Positions 12,232 to 24,090 of a DNA stretch of 64,000 bases are shown here, piece after piece. The translations under genes were made by a program, and so were the position numbers. Positions within the stretch are counted from its first letter, which is position 1. Each line of letters opens with the position of its first letter. The notes under the pieces were generated by a model, which saw nothing but the letters and a program-made list of their open reading frames with translations, searched no databases and had not been told where the DNA came from. The stretch lies in NCBI GenBank assembly GCA_013399855.1, contig VXAY01002919.1, forward strand, positions 1,599,023 through 1,663,022. Reading direction: 5' to 3'. Source of the stretch: Oxyruncus cristatus (lineage: Eukaryota > Chordata > Aves > Passeriformes > Cotingidae).

Positions 12232-13810
12232 AGTTGAAGAAGAGAAGAGCTGCAATTCGGTCGTTTACCCATTGCCTCCCACTCTCGCTGCTTCAACAGC
12301 CAGCACAGACATTCTTTCTCTGTCAAATTCCACCACATCCACTGTGAATTTCTTAATATTTTCCTTCAGTGCAGGCAGATTAATGAATGCTTTTCCTGCA
12401 GACCAGAAGACAGGCAGGTTTCAGCCGAGCTCTGCCTTCTCCTGGACAGGCGATGCCTGCAGAAACAGATTGTGCCCATTTAACTATTTACCACTGCTAC
12501 ATTAGAACACATTCAAGGGCTGTAATTCACCTCTTAAAATTACAAGTAAAGTGTGGAAGAGTTATTTTAAAATCAATATCTAACAGAATGCCATTGTTCC
12601 AACATTAAAACCTGCTGGGAAATTACTGGGAGGCATGTGGCAAGTCAAATCACTGCCTGCCAGAGGAGGAAACAATTCATTACTCCTTTAAAAGGTGCAA
12701 GTCTTTACTGGCTTTTCATTCTGCTTTGCAGCCTCACAAATGACGCTGGAGCATCTGGCTCTTTCTTTCCCTCATTCTTCCATGATTTCCCCCTTTTGTT
12801 CTGCCTCTGCCTTGTGGACTTTCTCTTACTTTCCTCACGGGGGCCGTGAGGGGTGTTTGGGGCTGGGGGACAAGCGAGGGCATTGTCAGGGCTGTCACTC
12901 CTGATGCAGAGTGGCAACTCTGTGCATGAATTATCTCTCACCTACAAAAGCGTCTGCAAGGAACAACAACAACAGCAACAACCCCGAAACGGGCAGCCAC
13001 TCAAAGCCATTTTCCGAGCAGGCTCTTCCCCACCCGGGTTCCGAGAGCCATCGCCTGGGGAAACCTGCTGCTTTCATCTTGGCCTGCCATCTGCAGCAAA
13101 ATTAAAACACAGATCAGCTTCAGCTTTTTGCCTTCAGGACTCTGCGAAATTTGGCTGATGCACGTCCCCGGAGAGCCCTTGGGGAGGGCTGTTTGCCTCT
13201 GAAGAGAGTGGCCCTGTGGAACCAGGCGACGAGCCCCTGAAACCTGAGCTGGCAGAGGTCTCGGTGGACCCGTGCTGTGGAGCCTCCTAATAAAAAGGTC
13301 AAATAATTCAAGTAATGAATCTTAAAGACATGGAGGGAGGCAGCTGCTGTTACTGATAATGCACCTCCTACGGCAGCAACAACACCCTGGCACCCCCCAG
13401 GCCTCCCCAGCCTCATCAGGTCTGCTGGGTTCACTTTTAACAAGCTCCTGTTAATCGAATAACCCGTCCCCAACACTGTGAAGCACCCTGAGCTTTTTGA
13501 GCACGGGTAATTATTTTTCGTGTACTCGTTGCTTTATTCTTGCTGCCCACGTGACTCCGCTTTGCCATCTAAAAGTCACAAACTGCTGCTGTCTTTCTCA
13601 TCTTGCCTGTAGACCCGGGGTTTCACATCAGATGTGAAAACAGCAGATGATAAAATCTTGAGTCACTTCCAGCCTTTAATATGTAAATGCACATCCTTGA
13701 TAACAAGATTTCACCCCACAACAAAACAGCCTCTTTTTTTCTTCTCTGCACTAAGGAAAACACTTCTTACTATTATTTAACTCTGCTTGTTTTCTTACAT
13801 AGCTAGAACC
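12232..13810. other. Unique intronic sequence, nothing recognised
   Basis: A short (CAA)n run lies near 12963-12983. Otherwise there is no exon, mobile element or structured repeat. Confidence 0.5.
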
Positions 13811-13960
13811 ACAGAATCACAGAATGGTTAGGATTGGAAGGGACCTTAAAGATCAGCTCATTCCAGCCCCTGCTGTGGGCAGGGACACCTTCCACTAGCC
13901 CAGGTTTCTCCAAGCCCTGTCCAACCGGGCCTTGAACACTTCCAGGGATGGGGCCACAAT
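13811..13960 (-). mobile_element. CR1 LINE 3' fragment
   Basis: The plus strand reads ACAGAATCACAGAATGG, then GGAAGGGACCTTAAAGATCA and CCACTAGCCCAGG, ending after CACTTCCAGGGATGGGG. It is a minus-strand, 5'-truncated copy of ~150 bp. Confidence 0.92.
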
Positions 13961-16900
13961 CCTCAATTCCATGTCTGCATGCTCCACATGCACTTTTGGG
14001 GTGTAATTTGGAGACACGTGCACACTTTTCTCTATATTTTTATGGTCTGGAGCACAAGGGAGCCATCCTCCTTAAATATTAATTACAGTCACTATGGTAA
14101 GAACAAAAATAGCACTTTATTTTTCAATGGCAAAGGATAATACGAGCCAGTTCTTCTCCCAGCCTAATGCTGGGCAGAAGTAAGCTGCCTTCAAAAGGAA
14201 AGCTAAAGGGAGAGAAAGCTGCTCTGAGCTGCTTTCTCCTGGAGCCCATCTCCTCAGTTTGGCTCAGGAATGCTCTGTGCAAGCAACCTCAGCCGCGCTG
14301 TCCCTGCTGCAGTTTGGCACGTGGTCTGCATCCCTTCTGGATCCAACACCACTTCAGGAACACACCTAATGTGCTCCTATTGCAAACAGGCATTCAGTCA
14401 GTGACCAGACTAGGTCTGGTCTGAAATAAATCCTCCTGAGGTGTGTCCAGTGGGTGCCTGGTGCCCTGGTCCAGCCCAGCTCCTGCCAGCGCAGACGCAA
14501 ACTTATCCTTCCCCTGACTGATGGCAATACTCATTCTCAATTACAACCCTGTTTTAGTGGGGGGGGGGAGGTTTGTGTTTACATCATTTCTTGAGCGTTG
14601 TCATCAATATTAATCTGAGAAAAGCTCCAATTGTTCCTTTCTGCCTCCTCTGAGGGAAGATGGGAACAGGCTGTGTCGACATAACAGACTCTGACACCTC
14701 CGTTACTCCACTGCATGAGAGCCTTTTTCTAGTAATCAGTGTCTGAAATGAGTAGAAACAGGGCTTAAATTTACCACTTTGAGCATGAATCAATGAAGCA
14801 TTATTGCCAACACACATCCTTCGCTGTCACACATCTCAGTTGTGCTCTTGGTTCAGGAAGATTTAAAACCCCGTCTCCCACCCCGTCTTTGCACCTGAGG
14901 TATCCTTTTTATCAACCTCACTCTCTGATCTCTGCATAATTAACCAAAAATATGAAACTCCCAGCTTCTGCCATGCCTGTGTGTGTGCTTTAAAACTTCC
15001 CACAAGACCACTAGGTTTGTGTGCAGATGGGCAATCACGGTCAGCTCGCAGGAGGCAATCACAACTTTTACTTGGTGCCTCTTTTCGTTTTCCTGCCTAC
15101 TTACATCTGCCCAACCGTCTGTTCATCAATCCAGGGAGCATCCATCACGGAATAGGATGAGTCCTACTGAGTCAGACACTCTGCTTCGGTTCATGAAATG
15201 AGCTGGCATGATATTCAAGCCTTGGCACACCCGATGCAAAAAGACTTCAGCACTTTTAGATGTTTTTCTGCTCCAGAGGGAGAGCAGGCCGGATTAAATA
15301 ATAGAAGCAGTCATTCAGCAAAACAGCTGTTGAATGAAAACACATAAACCACATGAAATTGGGTAGAAGTCATCCCTCTTGCTAAGGGTCAGAGCAAGTA
15401 GTAAGCTGGGCTGAAGGGATACAAGATTCCGGGCTGCAGAGGGCTGAGCAGGATGAATTCCACCACTAATGAGCTTAGCGAATAAGCTCATTACCTAATG
15501 AGCTCTATTGAACGAGCTTGAATTCCTGCCTAGGGAAAGCCCTTGGAATAGATCAAACATAGGTAAACAGCTCCAGCAGTTTACTCACAGAAGAGGCCTC
15601 TGAAGCTCAGGGGCAAGCTCAGGGTCATGGGCAGACTCTTTCCCGGAGGTGTGGATGTCGGGATGGATCAGGAAAGACACAAAGAGCAGAGGCTCTTTCC
15701 CGGTTTCAGCCTTTCTTTACGAATTCTGATGCTCCAGCCTGACTTGTTAACACAACACACGTCCTGATAACTTTCCTTCACCTTTAACATCGGACTGTTC
15801 CCCACCTGAGACACCACAGAGCTGGAGTGGGGAAACCTCCAGGGGCCCTTTCTGGCCAAAACTGGTCTGTGGTTGTAGCGACAAAACGCTCCCGAAATGG
15901 TTCATCTCTGTGAACCTCTGCCCGAAACCCCGGCCCTGCCTCGGTACCCGGGAAGATATGTCAGAGCAGATGCCAATTTAGAGGGTTTGGAAAAGGCCCA
16001 GAGGAAATCTCACATCCACGCTTTCTCCTGGATCGTTTATTACCCAGAAAGGCAGGAGTCTTGGAATGTGTAGTCCATAAGGAATGGTCCATCATTCTCA
16101 CATGCTGTTTAGCCCAGTTTTCAATTCTCTTGGCTTGGAAGTGAAAGGAGAAAATGAGATTTCAGAAGAGGAGGGTAGATCTGCAGATGAAATCTTATTT
16201 TTGACTTCTACACAGCAACGCTCGCATTTCTTTTTACCATTTTTTTCTTAGATTTTTCAGCAGCCAAAGTATTGTTTAAAACTATTCTGTTGCTAAAGTT
16301 GTGCCACTCTAAAACACTGTCACTGTCCATCATTGGCCTGTTATCATCCAAGCAGAGCTAAAAAATGTTGGAAGAAGAAAAGGGAAGGAAAAGATCTGAA
16401 CTTTGCAGTAAAATATAACAGATAATTTGCTGGGAGGTGAAGATTTTTAGCAGAAAAGGGGTGTTCAGCCTTTAAAATACGTAGATTTAAACCCATGCAC
16501 GTATGCCCTCGAGTGCACATCTCAGGGTAAATAAGCACACAGGCAGCTCCTTGCACGTGTCAGGATATATTCCCATGATTGCAGCAGGGAAGTTTGGCAC
16601 CAAATGTACTGTGAACTGAAAATGAATTTCAGCCGCTTTTATGATTTTTTGGGTTTTTTTTTTTTGGTCAGAAACAAAGGCTGCACTGGAGCTGCCTCAT
16701 CAGCCCTGTCCATGGGGGGGTGTAAAACCCTCTGCTCGGGCCAGGCTGTGGCTCTGTGTGTCCTTCCAGGATTCACTGGCAGCTCGGACACCCCCTCGCA
16801 ATTTCATGGTGGAAATAATTTTTAATGGGCCTGCCCACTCGGATCACAACGTGGATGGGGAGTGACTCCATTACAGTCAGTGAGTCACAGCAGTGAAAAA

Positions 16901-17398
16901 CAAGCTTTGCTGGCAGCTAAACTGGAGCTCTGCGGGTTGGAATAGGTCGGGCTGGAGTTTGGGAGGCACTTTATGCACTATTTTTATGGGGAAGTCGTTA
17001 TGGCAGGAGATGCCTCTTGGTGTCAGGTCCTCCACAGAGCCCCATCTCATGATTCCTGGGTCCCAGTGCTTCCCTTGGACCCCTGGGAATAGTGTTGGTC
17101 TCCAGCTCTCTGTATCAGCTGCACTATTGTTAAGGCGCTCAAGAAAACTGTTGGATAGAATTTATGTGCCATTAATAACTGCTTCCCTGGCAATGGCAAA
17201 ACAGAGTGGGCAGACAGCACATCTACTACCTATAGCACTTAACTATACATTAAATTAAATCCACCCATTAAATCATCACAAAGGGAGAGAAAGGGAATTG
17301 TCTGAACATCCCTGGATGTCGAGTGCTTTGTTTGCAGGGTGAAATCCTCAGGATGAAAACAAGTGGGGTCTAAAAACCAGTCAGACAAGGGTTTTATG
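13961..17398. other. Unique intronic sequence with one perfect hairpin
   Basis: A G-run occurs near 14558-14566 and a perfect inverted repeat at 15467-15493, listed separately. No coding exon, mobile element or RNA gene is recognised. Confidence 0.5.
15467..15493. repeat. Perfect 11-bp inverted repeat with 5-nt loop
   Basis: TAATGAGCTTA at 15467-15477 is exactly complementary to TAAGCTCATTA at 15483-15493, with loop GCGAA. A partial third copy, TAATGAGCTC, follows at 15496-15505, and GAATTC sites bracket the cluster. It could form a small hairpin or be a paired homeodomain-like (TAAT) binding site. Function unknown. Confidence 0.85.
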
Positions 17399-17490
17399 GA
17401 ATCACAGAATCTCCTGAGCTGGAAGGGGTCCACAAGGATCATCCAGTCCAACTCCTGGCCCTGCACAGGACATCCCCAAAGTCCCACCAA
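17399..17490 (-). mobile_element. CR1 LINE 3' fragment, GAGCTGGAAGGG subfamily
   Basis: The plus strand starts GGAATCACAGAATCTCCTGA, then GCTGGAAGGGGTCC and CTCCTGGCCCTGCACAGGAC. This 3' end differs from the commoner type in the window and matches the copies at 23871 (opposite strand) and 44293. About 90 bp, minus strand. Confidence 0.85.
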
Positions 17491-18224
17491 CGTGTGGTTT
17501 GTGGAATTTGGTAGGAAACAAGCTGAGCTAATGCCCCCTGCATTCACCCTGCATTGAGAGAGACAAATGAAACCAGCCATGGGGAGACAGACCCACGGAC
17601 ACTGCACAGCTGGTGGGCACTCACAGCCCCTTTGCTGGGCTTGGTTTACAGCATCAGACAGTTGAACACAAAGGAGAGCCAACAGTGTTAGTGCAGCCCA
17701 GGGGGGAAAGGGAGTTACCTGACAGTGCTAGTGGAGAACCTCCAAGAAGCTGTGGGCAGGCAGCTTCCCTATACCTTGATGTGTCCCACTGGATTGATTA
17801 CTCCCAGCTTGTTCTCCAGCCCCTTGCTGGACTGCAGAGAGAGATCCACCTTTTCCTCTAAAGGTCAGCATCACATTTGACAGAGGATACCATAAAACAT
17901 GTTGCAGAAGAAGGGTGTCTTGTGTCCTGCATTTCTGGACAGTGTTTCTCCCTCATGAGCTGTCACAGTGGCTTAGTGTAATGGGCTTCTGAAGGCCAGC
18001 CCTGGCTGCCAGGGTGAAGGGGTTTTTGGATGGCTCTGACCATTTCCCTCAGCCAGTCTTATCATCTGGGAAAGATATAAATGCAAGTACAACATCTTTG
18101 CTTCTGTGCAAGCTCTGGCTGTGACTCAGGACTCAAAAAGCTCTGTGTGAGCAAGGCAAAGTGATGCTAACTTTGTGCTTCCCGTGGCAACCCTGGACAG
18201 GCTTTTGGAAAAGGCCTGATGAAC

Positions 18225-18427
18225 ATTTAGGAAGAAATTCTTCCCTGTGAGGGCCAGAGGTTGCCCAGAGAAGCTGTGGCTGCCCCATCCCTGGAAGTGC
18301 TCAAGGCCAGGTTGGATAGAGCTTGGAGCAACCTGGGCTAGTGAAAGGTGTCCCTACCCATGGCAGGGGGTGGAACAAGATGATCTTTAAGGTCCCTTCT
18401 AACCCAAACCATTCCATGATTCTATGA
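18225..18427 (+). mobile_element. CR1 LINE 3' fragment
   Basis: It runs from AGGAAGAAATTCTTCCCTG through GGTTGCCCAGAGAAGCTGTG to CCATTCCATGATTCTATGAA, so the terminal octamer repeats are present. A short internal deletion removes part of the usual segment between CCCTGTGAGGG and AGGTTGCCC. Plus strand, ~200 bp. Confidence 0.93.
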
Positions 18428-20340
18428 ATTTCCACCTCTGTGGAATTTAAACAGATAAACAGGCACTGCCAAATATCCCTCTCATCCCACACTTGGATTG
18501 CTCCAGTGACAATTCTGAGGCCAGACAGGCTCTGCGTCCACCACACAGTGGTCCAGAGAGAGAAGGTGACCTGGCACTGGTCACACACACCAAGTGTATC
18601 AGTAATCAGCAGAAGCCATTACAAATGGCTTCCTTCCAAATGTGCAATACCATCTAAATAAAATATCAAAGAACTCCATCTCCTCTCCGAGATAAAAGGA
18701 GAGAATGGTGACAAAAAAACCACACAGCATTTTAGGTGGCAGAATGAAAGACATTCCTCAGGTCTGAGCTTTCCTGCTTTGCAGGGGAAGACCCAACATG
18801 ATTTAGCAAAACGCGACCGGGAGCCGTTTCTTTCCCAGACGCTGATTTATTATTTAATACTAAAATACTATAAATAACAAATCTGCAGAATCATCCAGCC
18901 AAGAAACGTAGGGATGCATGGAAAGAGCCCCACACACTCTCAGCAGGCTCTGCCAGAAGGTTGTCATCCGGCACAGCCTGTGACGGGCTGTTCCCGTCGG
19001 CGCCGTGACTTAGCGGAGTTGTTTGCTCTGTCCCGCACCTGCCACGTGCTCCCAAATATTCCTGTCGCTGAACTTCCCTTTCCTCACACTAAACTTTGCC
19101 TAGAAATGATCAGGTTTAATACATTATACCTTTATCCAGAAGGAAAACAAGCGCACCGGGCCGTATTTTGAGTTACAGCCGCACGTCGTGCCCCCGGCAG
19201 TTGGACATTCCTCAGAATTTTATCCAGCGAGTTGCCAAAGTGGAATGCATGTACTTTGTGACCAGTGCTGCCACGCAGTATGTAAAATGTTAAATAACAG
19301 CAAAATCACCTCGTTTAAGTTACAATATAATGCAAGGTTTGAGCTTTTACTACATAATCCATTTTAAAGCGCTCTTGGAGATGCTGTTCTATGGTAAAAT
19401 TGGATTTTTAGAAAAAAATATAGCCTGAATACTCAGCATAACAGAATGTAATCACAGCAGTCAGTTTGCCATCTAAGATGTGATGCATCCTGCAGATCTT
19501 TTTTTTCCCCCCACTTATCTTTTAAATGCAATTTTCTGTCCCACTCTGTTGAGGACACGGTTAAATCAATGAAATAAAAATAGCGTTGTAATATTATATC
19601 CTGTGGCAAAAGACTAATGTTGCTCCTAGTCAGTGGCTGTAAAAGTGATAAAACCCAAACCAGATTTCACATAACCAGCAGGTCTTTGATTGTCTTTATT
19701 CCTATCTCTGCTTGTCTATGGAACAAGGCACTGAACCCCCCTGACACCACACCCTGACTTGCAGTGGTTCCAGATCTCCCATGTCCACAGAGCAAAAATC
19801 CCTTTATCAAGAGCAACCGCATCTCCAAGTGCAAAACAGTGATTTCAGCCCTTTTTAATTGCATTTTCATCCGTTTCCGAAGACCTCCTTGGTTTTCTTC
19901 CACGATCTGACCTTTCACAAAACAGAGCATCTGTCTCCCCTCCAGCTGCAAACCTGAGTGTTCGCACACATGGTGAGGTGTTCCCAGTCACAGGTGGGCA
20001 GAGAACAGCCCCTTAAAAACAGGGATAAACAGGAACTATTTTGGAATGCCACAAGTGCAGTGAGTGCACCCTTAGCCATAACCAGACGTGCATCCAAGCG
20101 GGAGTAAATCAGATTGAAGGGGTATGAAAAAGCTTTTCTGGAGGATTATGTGTGAGATGAGAGAAGCAATCACAGTGCTAGATATGGTTAAAACATACCC
20201 ATAAAATAAAATGCTGAAAGTCTCAGTGATTTGGCGTTGATGCAAAGCGATTTTTAAAAGAGTTGCCATTTGGATATGGTAGAAAATTATATCCCTCTTG
20301 CAAAAAAAAAAAAAAACCAAAAAACAACAACAATAAAACC

Positions 20341-20372
<32 letters not shown>

Positions 20373-22068
20373 AAAACCAAAAACCAAACCAACCAACCAA
20401 CCAACCAACCAAAAAACTAAACAAAAAACAAGCAGTACTGAGTGATAGGAAAAAAAACACTGAAAAAAATAGCCCTGAGGAAAGATATGGCAGAGAGCTT
20501 GGGTCTCTCTCCTCTGCCTAGCCCATAATTCCCACATTATTTTCCTTCCTTGGCGTTCAAACTTGTACATAATTCAAGAGGAGCTCGTTCTGTGCTGTTA
20601 GGAGAGGGCACACAACAGGACTCACGGGTATTTTGCTCCCCATTCGTTTTTTCCGAAGACTTTACAAAAAAAATCATCAATCTCAACATCAAGAAACTGC
20701 TCCTCATCTGCTGAGATGCTCAAAGTTAATCTGAACCTCCTCAGCCTACGGGAGGAATTCGACACCTTTCTGGAGATGCTCATGTTCGGGTCTGTGTATG
20801 GACCAACATGAACTGAACAATCTGAATTCTGATCTAGTGATGCACATGAAACGCACCGACCCTCCCGAGGAGCAGCAGGAAATGAAGTGAGACTTCTCAG
20901 GGGCTTGGCTGATGAAGAGATTACAAGCAGCTGTCGATGAAAGCCCTTTTCCTCCCCTCCACGTGCCCCCTGTGGTCACAGATCGCTCCCAGCAGCGTGG
21001 CAGGGAGGATTCTCTGAACCGGAGGGATATTGGCTTTGTGCCCGCCGTGAATAATGGGCTTTGTCAGGAATGATCTATTTGAAAACTAAGCACTGCTCAG
21101 GGTTGTCTGTCAGGCAGACACAACCATTTCCCAGGCCTCACGTGAGCGGGGCTGAGGGCTGCAGATCCCAGCAAGGCTGTGGTCCCCCCTCGGAGGAAAT
21201 TAGGTCTGTCCTTGGCTTGTGGCCACGGTCCCCAGCCAGTCTGGGGACAGGGAGTGACCCAGGGGCAGGACATGCCACCCTACAGACGTGGATCTTCACG
21301 GCCAAACCTGCACATCCCCACACTGTCACCGTGGGCACGGAGAAAGGGGACGCGGAAAGAGCATAAGTAGTTAAGGGTAAATTGCTTCTTTCCTTCCCCA
21401 GATCCTCTCACTGTGGGGAGAAACAACTCTCAGGCTCAGTCCTCATCCATCCTGCCCGGAGCTCAGGAATGTGAGCTGCCCAGCAGGGAGGGGCAGGGGA
21501 GCACACTTCCAAACCACTTGTCTTCTCTCCCACTTAGGTGTTTGTTCGCGCCACCGCAAGCTCGGGGCGGGGGGCTTAGTTAATTACTAAGCCTAAAAGA
21601 CTCTCTTTTAGGGACTGAAGGAAGAAAAGAGCTGCTGAGGGAAGAAAAGAGCTTCCAAGGGCCGATTATTCCTGCTGCATTTTTCCATGATACACGTCCT
21701 CCCAGTTCCAGCTGAGCCACGCGCCGCCTCAGCCAGCGCTGTTGCTGTGGTTGTGTTCAGGGACTGGCTTAGGAGGGGAAGTGCCTGTGCTGAGCTGTGG
21801 TGGTGACCTGAGCACGGAGCTGCCTCCCAGCAGCTGCTGAGTCTGTGACCCTGTGAGAGCTCTGGGAGCAAACAGCTGGTGTCTGAGACGATTTCGGTGA
21901 CGTGAGATGATTGCAGAGACTAATGTGCTCCCAGCTCACTATTGACACATGGGATGGGTAAATGAGATTTACTTTGGCATCTCATTCACTTCTCAATCCA
22001 TCTTCTCGAGTGCTTTTCTCCCCTCCAGCCTCCACATGCAAAGGTCAATCAGTTTAATTGCAGATGTT

Positions 22069-22069
<1 letters not shown>
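18428..22069. other. Intronic sequence, AT-rich around 19.2-19.65 kb
   Basis: The stretch 19200-19640 is AT-rich, without repeats, and has the look of conserved non-coding sequence, but this cannot be tested here. The A/C-rich simple repeat at 20300-20433 is listed separately. No coding exon is recognised. Confidence 0.4.
20300..20433. repeat. A/C-rich simple repeat: (CAAAA)n and (CCAA)n
   Basis: A poly-A run is followed by several CAAAA units, then five to six CCAA units, then further A-rich sequence. It generates long Lys/Asn/Thr frames on plus and Phe/Leu/Val frames on minus, which are not genes. Confidence 0.95.
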
Positions 22070-22103
<34 letters not shown>

Positions 22104-22203
22104 NNNNNNNNNNNNNNNNNNNNNNNNNNNNNNNNNNNNNNNNNNNNNNNNNNNNNNNNNNNNNNNNNNNNNNNNNNACACACACACACACACACACACA
22201 CAC
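22070..22203. repeat. (CA)n microsatellite containing an assembly gap
   Basis: Alternating A and C runs from 22070 to 22103 and again from 22178 to 22203, with 74 N bases (22104-22177) between. The true repeat length is unknown. The repeat is probably polymorphic. Confidence 0.98.
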
Positions 22204-23870
22204 GTGCCATTTGCAGCTCCAAGTGTGCTCACACAGCTGGACTCTGTTGCACACTCCTGACTTTCACGTCAAAGACAATAGCAACAGGCTTCTTCTGCAG
22301 TAAGGAAACCTCCCCACGTTATCACTGGGCTGATAACAGAAGGAATAAATAACTCAAGAGAGGTGAAATTTGGTGATATTTCTGTACCAAGGCTGTCAGA
22401 ATATGCTACAACTGCTGTTTAAGTTCACTGCCTTCCCAGATAAACAGTGACATCTCCATTTTGCAGATGTAAAATCAAAGTGAGACAAAGACTGAACTTC
22501 TACACAAACTGTACAGTAAAGAATTCCCTGCTGCTGTTTTGGAGCAGAAGGACATTTCTCACTGGAGCAGGGGAATCCCAGGGATCCTTCAGCCCATCAC
22601 CTGTACCAGAACCCCAATCTGAGGCAGCTTCGATCAAATCCTTCCCTGTTTCTATAAAAACCTTGACATCCACAGAAAGGGTCACCTCCTGCAGACAGGC
22701 AAGGGCTGGCACTGAGATATTCTGATGGTCAGAGAGTCAGTCTGACACTTTTCCACCTGTAGTTTTCTTACCAGTCACTGTAACATCACCCCAGAAGAAG
22801 AAAATTCTGCTGCTCAGACACGTGCTTTTGATGCCTCTCATTTCAGTTCTCCCCATTTAAGACCACTTGAAAAGCACAAACTTGAGGCACAAATCCATTA
22901 AGGAGCTATAGATGGTCGACTGAGACTGGCACGTAGTTTCTGTCCCTTTAGAGAAACCCACAATATCCTACAGGGCTCAAAACAAACACACGAACTCACA
23001 ACCAGCAGTTGCCTCAGCCCTCAGAGAGGATTCTGTAGGGTTTTCCAGGAACTCCTACTGCAGTACAAACTTCACTTTGAAATAAAGGACACTCTGTGAT
23101 TTTTAATTGCCTCCTAACCTTTCGTTAATTGGCCTTTATGCAGTGAGCAACATCACAATAATAGGTCTGCAACCTCTGTGCAGAATGTAAATGGGCCACA
23201 GTCAGAGCCCGGGCACCTGAGCACCCCGGGCCCATCCACCACAACTGGGACTTCCTAATTATCCAGTGGCCTTTGTTTCACTGGGATTACTTTCAAAGCA
23301 AGTAACATCCGAAAAGCATTCCCCACACAGCCACAAAGTTTGGCATTTGCTCATCAGAGAGGCACAGAACAGCTCTACAAAGTGACGGCTTTGGGCAGCT
23401 CTGAGAAGTCACATTTTAAATTTATTTCCATAGTAATGAGTCTGGTGAACAGTTTTGTCAGGAGGATTTATTTGCATGCCTCACATTTATGTTTTCATGT
23501 CGTTTCTGAGCTTCCCATAAACAAGGGGCTTTATGGTTAATAAAAGCGATAATCCCAAGGGCAGGAACTTCGTTTGTGGCCTCGGCTGTGCCTGTGCCAC
23601 GACACCCCAGGGACTGGGCAGGATACTCAGTGTGGTCCTGGCCATGTCTGGAGCTCACCTGTCTGCATCTGTGCTGCAAAGCCCAGAACCCACAGGATGA
23701 GGCCATAAAATGTCAACTCGAGGCTTTAAAGCCACAGGCCCGATTTTTGGTGAGAGAAGGGACGAGAGGGTTGTGTCTTGGAAGGACTTTTGCAGGTAAG
23801 AGAAACAGCTAAGGACAGTCTCAAAGCCAGAATTCATCTCTCTTGTGTTGCCAGGGCTCAGGATTCTCCA
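22204..23870. other. Unique intronic sequence, nothing recognised
   Basis: No mobile element, tandem array or exon-like frame is seen. Confidence 0.5.
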
Positions 23871-24090
23871 CCCCAGGGGAGGTTTGGGTTGGATCTCAGG
23901 AGAAAGCTCTTCCCCCAGAGGGTGACCTGGCACTGAACAGGCGCTCCAGGGCTACCAGAGCTCAAGGAATGTTTGGACAACGCTCTCAGGGACAGGGTGG
24001 GATTGTTGGGGTGTCCTGTGCAGGGCCAGGAGTTGGACTGGATGATCCCTGTGGGCCCCTTCCAGCTCAGGAGATTCTGTGATTCCATGA
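23871..24090 (+). mobile_element. CR1 LINE 3' fragment, GAGCTGGAAGGG subfamily
   Basis: It runs from CCCCAGGGGAGGTTTGGGTT through CTCAAGGAATGTTTGGACAA and CTGTGCAGGGCCAGGAG to GAGATTCTGTGATTCCATGA. Its 3' end is the sense counterpart of the copies at 17399 and 44293. Plus strand, ~220 bp. Confidence 0.92.

Noticed and set aside
20072..20570. Hydrophobic Phe/Leu/Val-rich minus frames that look like membrane segments
   Set aside because: They are translations of the A/C-rich simple repeat on the opposite strand.
21949..22303. Thr-His and Cys-Val repeat frames
   Set aside because: They are translations of the (CA)n microsatellite across an N gap.
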